A DNA stretch of 43,255 nt from an uncultured Ignavibacteriota bacterium (lineage in GTDB: Bacteria; Bacteroidota; Ignavibacteria; Tepidaquicellales; Tepidaquicellaceae). The translations under genes and the position numbers were made by a program. Positions 1-8,197 of this stretch are shown in pieces (within the stretch, counting starts at the first letter, position 1; each line of letters begins with the position of its first letter). The DNA is taken from positions 1-43,255 of the forward strand of contig CAIUQV010000470.1 of the NCBI GenBank assembly GCA_903901375.1, in the 5' to 3' direction. Below the pieces are notes generated by a model. It saw nothing but the letters and a program-made list of their open reading frames with translations. It did not search any database and was not told the DNA's origin.

Positions 1-340
<340 letters not shown>

Positions 341-424
341 AAATCAAACTTATGATTTAACTACCGTTTAATCCTAATCGCACATTTTGTTTACTCTTTG
401 TGTTATTAACTTTGGGCTCGAATA

Positions 425-436
425 TTTTAAAGAACA
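425..436 (-). promoter_or_regulatory. boxA-like antitermination element in the rRNA leader
   Basis: The minus strand reads TGTTCTTTAAAA, a 10 of 12 match to the rRNA boxA consensus TGCTCTTTAACA as I recall it. It sits in the transcribed leader between the promoter and the 16S 5' end, where the NusB/NusE antitermination complex loads in other bacteria. Its role here is inferred from motif and position. Confidence 0.6.
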
Positions 437-542
437 ATTTTATTCATTTAAGAACATCTACAAAGATAATGACTTTATTTTCAAAAGTCAATACATTAAT
501 TAGGTTTTAATTAGAATTATGTAAGAATTTCTAAATGATTAA

Positions 543-573
543 CAAATATAAGCAGTTTATTATTAATTGTCAA
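543..573 (-). promoter_or_regulatory. rRNA operon promoter (TTGACA-N17-TATATT / TTG-N20-TATATTTG)
   Basis: On the minus strand TTGACA (573-568) is followed after 17 nt by TATATT (550-545), extended to TATATTTG (550-543). It therefore fits both the classical sigma70 pattern and the Bacteroidota pattern TTG-N19-21-TAnnTTTG. Transcription would start near 538, giving a leader of about 200 nt before mature 16S, which includes the boxA-like element. Flanking DNA is very AT-rich, as expected of an UP-element-like region. Confidence 0.75.
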
Positions 574-927
574 CACAGTTATTAATACTTTTTCATTATT
601 AATCTTTCATGTGTCACTTTTTATTACACTAATTCTAAAAAAGTAGAATACATATTAACATACCAATTTAGTAAATATCTGCAAAACCCCTGTATTTAAA
701 GGCTTTTCAGCACATACCAATTTTATGCGTTTTCTATCTCTCAAATATATAAACAATTTGTTTCCTTTTAAAGATTCCATATTTATTTTTGATATGAAGA
801 AGATGAAAACAAAACTAGTAATCATTCCTGTAATAACCATAAATACTAAATTCGTAAAATAATTTAATTTCTAAATTATTGTACATAGATTAAAATTAAA
901 CTTGTATTGGTATGGTCTTAAATTGAT
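574..927. other. AT-rich spacer with no supported gene
   Basis: This stretch between the rRNA promoter and the 11-bp array is strongly AT-rich. The one open frame (655-840, minus, 61 codons) has a hydrophobic start and then a basic, low-complexity tail with no recognisable domain or RBS, so I do not call it. No tRNA, clear terminator hairpin or second convincing promoter was seen. Confidence 0.6.
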
Positions 928-1059
928 TGGTCTCTGATTGGTTTTTATTTGGCCTCTGATTGTTCTCTAAACAGTCTCTTAGCAGTCTTAAACCAGTATC
1001 TAACCAGTCTTAAACCAGTATCTAACCAGTCTTAAACCAGTATCTAATCGGTCTCTAAT
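928..1059. repeat. degenerate 11-bp-period tandem array (about 12 units)
   Basis: About twelve consecutive 11-nt units run from 928 to 1059. The core at 983-1048 is three almost identical 22-nt copies, each made of the half-units CAGTCTTAAAC and CAGTATCTAAC. Outer units drift to TGGTCTCTGAT-like and CGGTCTCTAAT-like forms. The array starts 13 nt beyond the gpsA stop codon. The 11-bp period is close to one helical turn, so unit faces would align along the DNA. Function is unknown; it could be a simple slippage product. Confidence 0.85.
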
Positions 1060-1072
1060 ACTAAATATATAA

Positions 1073-2092
1073 TCAGATTATCATATAGTCTTTATTCTCT
1101 ATTTCGGTCTTAAGCTTTCTTTTCATCAAATCAGTCATTGCCTTATTTGCAGATACATTCTTAAACAACATATCGTATACTTTGTGTGTAATAGGTAATT
1201 CTATTTTAAACTTTTTCGACAATTCAAAGGCTGATTTTGTTGTTGCAACACCCTCAGCTACCATCTTCATATCATTCAGTATTGTCTTTAGTTTCTCTCC
1301 CTTTCCAATACGTTCACCTACATACCTGTTTCTTGAATGTTTCGAAGAACAGGTTACAATTAAATCACCTATTCCTGCAAGCCCAAAAAACGTTTCTCTT
1401 TTTGCCCCAAGTAATATTCCAAGCCTCATAATTTCTCTCATTCCTCTTGTCATCAGCGCTGCCTTAGTATTATCGCCGTATCCTGCACCATCAGAAATAC
1501 CTGCGGCAATAGCTATTACATTCTTCAATGCACCCGCCAGCTCTGTACCTATCAAATCATTGTTTGAATAAACCCGAAAATAATTATTTGAAAATGCTGC
1601 TGAAAGCTTTTTAGCCAGATTTATATCACCGGCTGCACACGTAACAGTTGTTGGAATTTTCCTAGAAACTTCTTCTGCATGCGATGGTCCGGAAATACAG
1701 GCAAGTTTATTCTTTCTAACCCTGAATATGTCACTTAAAATATCCGATACAAGTAAATATGTATTATTCTCAATTCCTTTAGAGGCACTCATAATTACTT
1801 TATCACGCAAATCATACCCTTTAAAATCCTCAAAACTTTTTCTAATGTACTGAGTCGGTACAACAAATAAAAGTACTTCACTTTCACTTAATGCCAGCTT
1901 AGTATCGCTTGTGATTTTAATATTACCGGGAATCTTCACTTTAGGCAGATAATAAAAGTTTTCCCTGTATTCTTTTAACGTCTCTGCATACTCTTTGTTA
2001 TACTCCCAAAGCGTTGTTTTATGCCCGTTCTTTGATAATAAAATGGCGAGTGTTGTTCCCCACCCGCCAGCTCCTAATACTGATATTTTCAA
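1073..2092 (-). CDS. gpsA: NAD(P)-dependent glycerol-3-phosphate dehydrogenase GpsA
   Basis: It makes sn-glycerol-3-phosphate from dihydroxyacetone phosphate for phospholipid synthesis in the cytoplasm. The 339-aa length is normal. The N-terminal Rossmann motif GAGGWG (residues 7-12) binds NAD(P)H; the SGPSHAEEV segment and the ELAGALKNVIAIAAGI segment with the catalytic lysine are family hallmarks. The start codon is TTG (2092-2090); an in-frame TAG, the plsY stop, lies just upstream, so no longer form exists, and MKISVLG is the usual family N-terminus. Only 9 nt separate it from plsY, whose enzyme uses its product, so the two are almost certainly co-transcribed. A tandem array begins just past the stop and no clear terminator is visible. 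Confidence 0.97.
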   Translation of the reverse strand: MKISVLGAGGWGTTLAILLSKNGHKTTLWEYNKEYAETLKEYRENFYYLPKVKIPGNIKITSDTKLALSESEVLLFVVPTQYIRKSFEDFKGYDLRDKVIMSASKGIENNTYLLVSDILSDIFRVRKNKLACISGPSHAEEVSRKIPTTVTCAAGDINLAKKLSAAFSNNYFRVYSNNDLIGTELAGALKNVIAIAAGISDGAGYGDNTKAALMTRGMREIMRLGILLGAKRETFFGLAGIGDLIVTCSSKHSRNRYVGERIGKGEKLKTILNDMKMVAEGVATTKSAFELSKKFKIELPITHKVYDMLFKNVSANKAMTDLMKRKLKTEIENKDYMII

Positions 2093-2101
2093 TTTTTTAT
2101 T

Positions 2102-2800
2102 CTATTTTTTTCCTAATGGTGCTTTTATATAAAAGAAACGTATCTTCCATAACTTTTCAAATCTGTTTTCATCGCCGTATAATAATCTCTTGATATTAGA
2201 CCTGTGATTATAAATCAGAAAAATAGATACTGCCATACTAAAAAATAATAAAGTTTTGTAGCCATCTATTTCTACTTTAAACAAATGCTCACGTACAAAC
2301 ATGGTTACAGGAAATATAAACGATGCTGCAATTGAACCAAGTGAAACATAACCCGAAGAAAGCAAAATCAGAACAAAGAATCCTGCACTTACCGATGCTT
2401 CTACAGGAGATAGTGAAATCAGCATGCCCAAAGCAGTGTTAATTCCCTTACCGCCTTTAAACCCTACGAATACTGAAAACGTATGCCCTATAACCGCTGA
2501 TACTCCGGCAATAATCTTGACAAGCGTAATATCATCAAATGGAGTAATGTTGCTGAATGGAAGATTATCAAACATTATGTTCGCTAAAACCATTACAACA
2601 AAAAGTCCTTTTCCAATATCTAATATCTGAACAAGAATACCATATGGAATACCTAAAGTTCTGAATGCATTCGTAGAACCAAGATTACCGCTGCCGTATT
2701 TACGGATGTCTTTTCCTTTAAAAATCTGCCCGATAATCAAAGCAAAAGGAATTGCTCCGACCAGATAACTCGATATTATAAGTAGTACTAGATATAACAT
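2102..2800 (-). CDS. plsY: acyl-phosphate:glycerol-3-phosphate acyltransferase PlsY
   Basis: This membrane enzyme transfers an acyl group from acyl-phosphate to glycerol-3-phosphate, forming lysophosphatidic acid. Conserved cytoplasmic-loop motifs are present: GSGNLGSTNAFR (residues 36-47), which binds substrate phosphate, and GHTFSVFVGFKGGKGINTALG near residue 111. Several hydrophobic segments span the 232 residues, slightly longer than typical because of a charged C-terminal tail after the last membrane segment. The start is ATG. It lies 9 nt before gpsA and 80 nt after the DUF4340-like gene, so it could be the tail of the upstream transporter operon or have its own promoter in that gap; I found no convincing one. 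Confidence 0.96.
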   Translation of the reverse strand: MLYLVLLIISSYLVGAIPFALIIGQIFKGKDIRKYGSGNLGSTNAFRTLGIPYGILVQILDIGKGLFVVMVLANIMFDNLPFSNITPFDDITLVKIIAGVSAVIGHTFSVFVGFKGGKGINTALGMLISLSPVEASVSAGFFVLILLSSGYVSLGSIAASFIFPVTMFVREHLFKVEIDGYKTLLFFSMAVSIFLIYNHRSNIKRLLYGDENRFEKLWKIRFFYIKAPLGKK

Positions 2801-2880
2801 TTATTAATTTAATATTCGTATTATAAAAGAATAAAATCAAAAATTAATTACAAGTCACTTTTTAACTCAGTTTAGAGTCT

Positions 2881-3801
2881 TTATTTTTGACCAAGCATTT
2901 CCTTCCTTGTTTTAACAAACGTCTTTACAAAATTGTCATCCACTTCAAAAATCTGATTTATTCCGGATACCTGCATTAAAAAGCGTTTTGCTTCAGGGTC
3001 ACCATATTTAATAAACTTAAATTCAGTTTCCTTGCCCCAGTTCACTTTAAGCGAATATTGTGCCTTTGAATCTGCAGAAACAGTAGTATCTTTGAAATTC
3101 TGTGTATTAAAGTTTTGCAGCATATTCATTACTCCGTCAAATGCAGCTGTTGAAACACTGTCCTTGCCAATATAACCTCTGCTTGTGGAATCTAATGTGA
3201 CTGTATACTTTTCATTCTCAGGCATAAAATCAATTGTTTTCACCGAACCTCTTGGAATCGAAACTACTGCTTTATCTCTCCATTCAGTAAAATCAAACTT
3301 TACAAAATTGTTATAAAGAAATTCTTCAGCAAGATATATCTTATCATTGTCCGCTTTCTTTATGTAAGTTTGGGATGCACCGGTTGATGCCTTGCCAATA
3401 AGTATTGTTCCGGCTAAAGTACCATTTTGATAAATGTTCAACTGCGTAACGTTTGTATCGTTAAAACCATAAAACCCTTTATTGCTTGGATTTTCTGATA
3501 CTATACTTGATACTTTGTAACTCTTCAGATTTGAAACCGCACTTGCAACGAATTGCTGATTTGCAGCATACAGTACAGGCGATGTAACATTCCATAAACT
3601 GCCTTTTCTCTCAAGAGTTATACTCTTACCGTTTCTTTTTAGCTCAAGCTTATCTATTGAAGCTGAGTCCACTGCAAAAAGTTTTTCTTCAAGTTTAAGC
3701 GTTTTCTTCTCACCCGAAGTATCGCGCATTACAAAATAAGCCGCTACTAAAAGCACAGCTAAAATTATTCCGTATGTGTATATGTTATTTTTCTTTTTCA
3801 T
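2881..3801 (-). CDS. membrane-anchored DUF4340-like protein
   Basis: This 306-aa protein has a short lysine-rich N-terminus, one membrane segment (about residues 7-24) and a large, predicted extracytoplasmic part. The repeated pattern of short beta-rich blocks (KLELKRNGKSITLERKG, SLWNVTSP and later FDFTEWRDK) resembles the DUF4340 family, whose members are often encoded beside GldG-like proteins and ABC-2 permeases. It starts 7 nt after the GldG-like gene and is part of that operon. No catalytic motif is visible. I infer that it is an accessory periplasmic-facing subunit of the transporter; its biochemical role is unknown. Assignment to DUF4340 rests on motif memory and context, not a search. 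Confidence 0.8.
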   Translation of the reverse strand: MKKKNNIYTYGIILAVLLVAAYFVMRDTSGEKKTLKLEEKLFAVDSASIDKLELKRNGKSITLERKGSLWNVTSPVLYAANQQFVASAVSNLKSYKVSSIVSENPSNKGFYGFNDTNVTQLNIYQNGTLAGTILIGKASTGASQTYIKKADNDKIYLAEEFLYNNFVKFDFTEWRDKAVVSIPRGSVKTIDFMPENEKYTVTLDSTSRGYIGKDSVSTAAFDGVMNMLQNFNTQNFKDTTVSADSKAQYSLKVNWGKETEFKFIKYGDPEAKRFLMQVSGINQIFEVDDNFVKTFVKTRKEMLGQK

Positions 3802-3808
3802 ATCCAGA

Positions 3809-5422
3809 TTACTTTGATTGTAATAATTTCTTTTTAGATTTTCTTCTGTTCCAGATTATAAACCCTACCAGTAAAACAGATACCGGTGGGAAAATTAAAT
3901 TAAAATACTTTACAAATTTCTTCGTTGCATCTGTAACTTCCTCTATCGGCGCATCCGAAGTATCCTTACTTCTGATCTGTGCTAAACCTACATCATCTGA
4001 TAAATAATCAATCATGTTCACAAAAAATGTAATATTATCTTTAGGCGGCCTCTGCTCTTCATTCGCAAGATCTGCATCACCGATTAATACAATCTTCGAA
4101 GGTTTTTTCGATGCATTTATCTGTTCACCTAAAAAGTCTTTTACACCCTTTGCTGTATCTTTCGGTACGGGTTTCCCTGTGTAGAAACTGTTAAAACTGC
4201 CTTCATATACTGCTCCTACCACGAATGGTTTAGAGTTGAACAATGAATCAAATGCCGATTTCTTTAAATTCTGAAACTGCTCTATGTTAAGCAGGAAAAA
4301 TCCATCAGCCTTTCCTGACTTTTCAGATGTTGTAAGCAATGGTGTAACTTTTAATCCTTTTCCATTTGCTGCACTCAAATCGATTGAACTTACGAATGAT
4401 GTAACAACTGCATTGATATTTTTAAATGCTGATATTTCCCTGTTGATATTTGTTATACTCGGGAAATAAGGATAATTAATCGAAAGCGGAATTCCCATTT
4501 GCGATTGTACCTGCACCTGTGAGCACTGAGCATCTCTTATAAGGTCTCCGTTTAATACAAGACCGTAGCTCGAAAGCATATCATCCAGATTATTCTTAAC
4601 TATATCTCCTATTACAATCTGTTGCTGAAAATTAGGAATAACCTTGTTCAGTAAAAACGCTACGTTTCCGCCCTGCATTATGTACTGGTCTATAAGAAAT
4701 TTCTGCCATTCAGGAATTTCTGATTTAGGTCCGAAAACAACAAGTGTTGTCAGATCAGAGGGAATTACTCTCGTATTTACAACATCCACTTTTGTAACTT
4801 CATACTGTCCTGATAAAATATTGAAAATATTATTAAACTTTGTTACATCATATTCACCGTTACCTGTAAGGAATCCTATCTTCTTCTTCTTTTCAGTTGA
4901 AAGTTTCTTTATTGCACTCGTTAAATCATATTCAAGGTTTGCAGCTGTCTGTATCACTGGAAGAACTTCCTGTTTCCCCTGATAAAGTATTGCCATACCA
5001 AGGTATGTTTTTTTCACTTCCAGCTTGTCATTATCTATAACCTGAATCTGCACAGGTTGTATCCCGTACTTCTGAGCTTCCTTTTGCATATCTCCGTTTT
5101 CTTCTTCTCCAGTAGGATTAAATATCTCAAAATTCAGATTACCGTTTGAATAAGACCTGTAGTCGCTTAATATATCCTGCACATTCCTCCTGAGTGTATT
5201 ATAAGGAGCCGGCAGATTGTCACTGAAGAAAGCCTTTATAACAATCTTATCCTGAATATTCCCTACTATTTCCTTACTCACCGGAGATAATGTATACGAT
5301 TTATTTTTCGTTAAATCTACACGGGTAAATATTCTGCTTGCAATTATATTTACCGCAATAATTATTCCGATAATTATTGCTAATTTTATTAATGTGTCTT
5401 TTTTTAAATCTTTTCTGTTCAT
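3809..5422 (-). CDS. GldG-like ABC transporter auxiliary membrane protein
   Basis: This 537-aa protein has an N-terminal membrane segment (about residues 11-30), a long extracytoplasmic domain and a second membrane segment close to the C-terminus (about 510-528) followed by a basic tail. Motifs such as TRVDLTKNKSYTLSPVS, IVIKAFFSDNLPAPY and FLTGNGEYD are typical of the GldG/IntG-like family (DUF4350/ABC_transp_aux type). In Flavobacterium GldA, GldF and GldG form an ABC system needed for gliding, but homologues are common in non-gliding bacteria. Here it follows the permease by 21 nt and precedes the DUF4340-like gene by 7 nt. Substrate unknown; I avoid the gldG symbol because other gliding genes are not seen. 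Confidence 0.88.
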   Translation of the reverse strand: MNRKDLKKDTLIKLAIIIGIIIAVNIIASRIFTRVDLTKNKSYTLSPVSKEIVGNIQDKIVIKAFFSDNLPAPYNTLRRNVQDILSDYRSYSNGNLNFEIFNPTGEEENGDMQKEAQKYGIQPVQIQVIDNDKLEVKKTYLGMAILYQGKQEVLPVIQTAANLEYDLTSAIKKLSTEKKKKIGFLTGNGEYDVTKFNNIFNILSGQYEVTKVDVVNTRVIPSDLTTLVVFGPKSEIPEWQKFLIDQYIMQGGNVAFLLNKVIPNFQQQIVIGDIVKNNLDDMLSSYGLVLNGDLIRDAQCSQVQVQSQMGIPLSINYPYFPSITNINREISAFKNINAVVTSFVSSIDLSAANGKGLKVTPLLTTSEKSGKADGFFLLNIEQFQNLKKSAFDSLFNSKPFVVGAVYEGSFNSFYTGKPVPKDTAKGVKDFLGEQINASKKPSKIVLIGDADLANEEQRPPKDNITFFVNMIDYLSDDVGLAQIRSKDTSDAPIEEVTDATKKFVKYFNLIFPPVSVLLVGFIIWNRRKSKKKLLQSK

Positions 5423-5443
5423 TTCTTGTTTAAAATTTTATAA

Positions 5444-6151
5444 TTACCATTTACGGCTTTCTAATGACGTTTTTGTTAATAATAATAATATTGCAATCCC
5501 GCTGAAATAATACACTATGTCTTTTGTATCCAAAACACCCCTCGATATACTTCCAAAATGATAATCACTGCTGATGTATTCCAATGTTGATACCAGAGGT
5601 GTCGGCACAAACATTAAAATTTTATTAAGCATAAATAGTACAAAAATCATCAGGAAGCTGATGATAAATGCTACTACCTGGTTCTCCGTTAACGACGACG
5701 CCAAAAGCCCTACGCCGATATAAATACCTGACATCAGTATCAACCCTATGTATGCACTTATCACCGAACCCAAATCTAATGGTCCAAGAAATTTCAGACT
5801 GATTACATAAATCAGTGTCGGTGCCATTGTTAATACTGCCATCGTTAAAGTTGACAAAAACTTACCAAGAACTATATCGAAATCCGATAATGGTTTTGTT
5901 AAAAGAAGTTCTATCGTTCCTGATTTCTTTTCCTCCGAAAATGTTCTCATTGAAATCGCAGGGATAAAAAACAGCAGTATGAAAGGTACAATATCAAACA
6001 CACCTCTCATCGTTACTACTCCGCTTACAAAAAGACTGCTCGTAAAAAACCAACCTGTCAGTATTAAAAACACCACCATTATGATGTATGCAACAGGCGA
6101 AGTGAAATACGATTTTAATTCCTTTTTAAATATTGTTATACTGTTATTCAT
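5444..6151 (-). CDS. ABC-2 type permease (GldF-like)
   Basis: This 235-aa integral membrane protein has about six hydrophobic segments. It begins with the short cytoplasmic stretch FKKELKSYFTSPVAYIIM and has the RTFSEEKKSGTIELLLTKPLSD cytoplasmic helix, both characteristic of the ABC-2 permease family. It follows the ATPase gene by 6 nt and precedes the GldG-like gene by 21 nt, which points to one complex of ATPase dimer, permease and large extracytoplasmic partners. Export rather than import is likely for the family. The transported substrate cannot be told from the sequence. Confidence 0.92.
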   Translation of the reverse strand: MNNSITIFKKELKSYFTSPVAYIIMVVFLILTGWFFTSSLFVSGVVTMRGVFDIVPFILLFFIPAISMRTFSEEKKSGTIELLLTKPLSDFDIVLGKFLSTLTMAVLTMAPTLIYVISLKFLGPLDLGSVISAYIGLILMSGIYIGVGLLASSLTENQVVAFIISFLMIFVLFMLNKILMFVPTPLVSTLEYISSDYHFGSISRGVLDTKDIVYYFSGIAILLLLTKTSLESRKW

Positions 6152-6157
6152 TATAAT

Positions 6158-7099
6158 TTATGTTGTTAATTTTCTGAATATATCTTCAAGGGATGTTTCT
6201 TCCTGATGTAACTCAAGCAATACCATATCCATTGATACTATCTTTCTGAATATTTCTTCTCTTACATCAGTACCTTTTGTTGCAGAGATATCAAGCATCC
6301 ACGACTTATCCGTATCACCTGTAACTCTCACTTTGTCAATACTCTTAATAGACTGCAGTGCATCGATTATCTTCTCTCTTCCGAATCTAGCATCTTTCTT
6401 TAGGTATAACTTTATCGATAACTGTCCCTGGAAACTTCTCTGCAGTGAATCTGTTGTTCCGTCTGCTACAATTTCACCGTTATTAATAATAATAACCCTG
6501 TCGCAGGTTGCCTGAACTTCCTGAAGTATATGTGTAGACAGCATTAAAGTTTTATGCTTTCCAAGGTCTTTAATTAATTTTCTGATTTCAATTATCTGAT
6601 TTGGATCCAAACCCGAAGTAGGCTCATCCAGTAATAATACATCCGGATTGTGAATCATTGCCTGAGCTAGTCCAACCCTCTGTTTATAACCCTTCGAGAG
6701 TTCACCAATATCTTTATGTTTCACGTCATCAAGTCCGCATACTTTCACCATTTTCTTTACTGCTTCAGGTCTTTCTGCTTTTGGCACAGACTGAAGTTCT
6801 GCAGCATAGTTTAAATAATCGATAACATTCATATCATTGTATAACGGATTCTGTTCTGGCAAATAACCTATTTTCTTCCTTACCTGAATAGGTTCTTCCG
6901 TCGCATCTATTTCGTTAACTTTTATTACTCCGTCATTAGGTGTAAGATATGTTGTTATCATCTTCATCGTTGTCGATTTCCCTGCACCGTTTGGTCCAAG
7001 AAACCCCACAACTTCACCCGACTTTATTTCGAACGAAATATTTTTCACGGCTTGCTGAGCGCCGTAAAACTTACTTAGATTTTCTACTTTAATTGACAT
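6158..7099 (-). CDS. ABC transporter ATP-binding protein (GldA/NatA-like)
   Basis: This is the cytoplasmic motor of the adjacent transporter. The 313 residues hold a complete nucleotide-binding domain: Walker A GPNGAGKST (residues 35-43), Q-loop at PEQNP, signature LSKGYKQR (134-141), Walker B DVLLLDEP (153-160) and switch His190 in STH. The LSKGYKQRVGLAQA signature is the form seen in GldA and CcmA/NatA-type exporters. About 90 further residues form a C-terminal extension typical of these subunits. It is the first gene of the operon; rfbB ends 57 nt upstream and a candidate promoter lies in that gap. Confidence 0.95.
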   Translation of the reverse strand: MSIKVENLSKFYGAQQAVKNISFEIKSGEVVGFLGPNGAGKSTTMKMITTYLTPNDGVIKVNEIDATEEPIQVRKKIGYLPEQNPLYNDMNVIDYLNYAAELQSVPKAERPEAVKKMVKVCGLDDVKHKDIGELSKGYKQRVGLAQAMIHNPDVLLLDEPTSGLDPNQIIEIRKLIKDLGKHKTLMLSTHILQEVQATCDRVIIINNGEIVADGTTDSLQRSFQGQLSIKLYLKKDARFGREKIIDALQSIKSIDKVRVTGDTDKSWMLDISATKGTDVREEIFRKIVSMDMVLLELHQEETSLEDIFRKLTT

Positions 7100-7118
7100 A
7101 TTTAATTTTTATTGACCG

Positions 7119-7149
7119 TAAATTTAATTTTCTTAATAATTTTTTTCAA
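7119..7149 (-). promoter_or_regulatory. candidate promoter of the ABC transporter operon
   Basis: On the minus strand TTG (7149-7147) is followed after 20 nt by TAAATTTA (7126-7119), a 7 of 8 match to TAnnTTTG. The predicted start would give a leader of roughly 13 nt before the ATPase ATG. The region is AT-rich, so a chance match is possible. Confidence 0.35.
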
Positions 7150-7156
7150 ACCAAAA

Positions 7157-8179
7157 TTACATTTTATTTGAATAGTTCTTCTCAAAATAATTCAGATACT
7201 CTCCCTTCATTATTCTTCTCCACCAGTTCTCATTCTCTACGTACCACTTAATCGTCTTCTCTATTCCGCCGTCAAACTGATACTTTGGTGCCCAGCCAAG
7301 TTCTTTCATAATCTTGCTCGAATCTATCGCATACCTTCTGTCGTGTCCGGGTCTGTCTTTTACGTACGTAATATGGTCTTCGCCTTTGCCAAGAATCTTC
7401 AATATTATCTTCACAATATCTATGTTGTACCATTCATTGTTGCCACCGATATTGTAAACCTCTCCAATCTTTCCTTTATGCAACACTTCACATATCGCCG
7501 AACAGTGGTCTTCCACGTATAGCCAGTCACGAACGTTCTTGCCGTCTCCATAAACAGGAAGTTTCTGTCCGTCAACTGCCTTTGCAATCATAAGTGGTAT
7601 TAGCTTCTCCGGAAACTGATATGGACCATAATTGTTCGAACATCTCGTAGTCAAAACCGGCATTTTAAAAGTATGGTAATATGCATTTACCAATAAATCA
7701 GCAGATGCCTTCGATGCTGAATAAGGACTGTTAGTCGTTATCGGAGTCTTCTCCGTAAATAACAGCTCAGGCTTATCCTCAGGAAGTGAACCGTAAACCT
7801 CATCAGTCGAAACCTGCAAATATTTTTCTATCCCGAGCTTCCTTGCGGCTTCAAGCAGCACCTGCGTTCCTATAACGTTCGTCACTATAAACTCTTTCGG
7901 TCCCAGTATACTTCTGTCAACGTGCGACTCTGCCGCAAAGTTTACAATCGTATCCACTTTGTTTTCAGTCAGCGCCTTCTCTACATCTTGCTCACTGCAA
8001 ATATCACCTTTGAAAAATGTGTAACGGGGATCTTTCTCTATGTCCGTTAGATTCTCAAGGTTTCCCGCATACGTCAGTTTGTCAAAATTGATTACATTGT
8101 AATCAAAATTCTGCAACAGATACTTCACAAAGTTACTGCCTATAAAACCGGCACCGCCGGTAACTAAAATATTTTTCAT
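7157..8179 (-). CDS. rfbB: dTDP-glucose 4,6-dehydratase
   Basis: This cytoplasmic extended short-chain dehydrogenase converts dTDP-glucose to dTDP-4-keto-6-deoxyglucose, an early step toward dTDP-rhamnose and related deoxysugars. The 340 residues contain the NAD-binding motif GGAGFIGS (8-15), the catalytic Asp126-Glu127 in STDEVYG and the Tyr153/Lys157 pair in YSASK. The CSNNYGPYQFPEKLIP segment is characteristic of this enzyme rather than other epimerases. It is 18 nt after the small outer-membrane protein gene and 57 nt before the ABC ATPase. The partner genes rmlA, rmlC and rmlD are not in the window, so it is separated from the usual cluster. Confidence 0.96.
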   Translation of the reverse strand: MKNILVTGGAGFIGSNFVKYLLQNFDYNVINFDKLTYAGNLENLTDIEKDPRYTFFKGDICSEQDVEKALTENKVDTIVNFAAESHVDRSILGPKEFIVTNVIGTQVLLEAARKLGIEKYLQVSTDEVYGSLPEDKPELLFTEKTPITTNSPYSASKASADLLVNAYYHTFKMPVLTTRCSNNYGPYQFPEKLIPLMIAKAVDGQKLPVYGDGKNVRDWLYVEDHCSAICEVLHKGKIGEVYNIGGNNEWYNIDIVKIILKILGKGEDHITYVKDRPGHDRRYAIDSSKIMKELGWAPKYQFDGGIEKTIKWYVENENWWRRIMKGEYLNYFEKNYSNKM

Positions 8180-8197
8180 TTATATCTAAAAATTTCT

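Noticed and set aside
655..840. 61-codon open frame on the minus strand in the rRNA-gpsA spacer
   Set aside because: AT-rich low-complexity sequence with no domain, no RBS and an implausible C-terminus; expected by chance in such DNA.
928..1059. Possible CRISPR array or replication-origin iterons
   Set aside because: There are no spacers, and no dnaA, DnaA-box cluster or rep gene nearby; an 11-bp slippage-type array explains it.
2801..2880. Separate promoter for plsY in the 80-nt gap
   Set aside because: TATAAT and TTG-like strings occur but with unsuitable spacing for either promoter pattern; no supported call.
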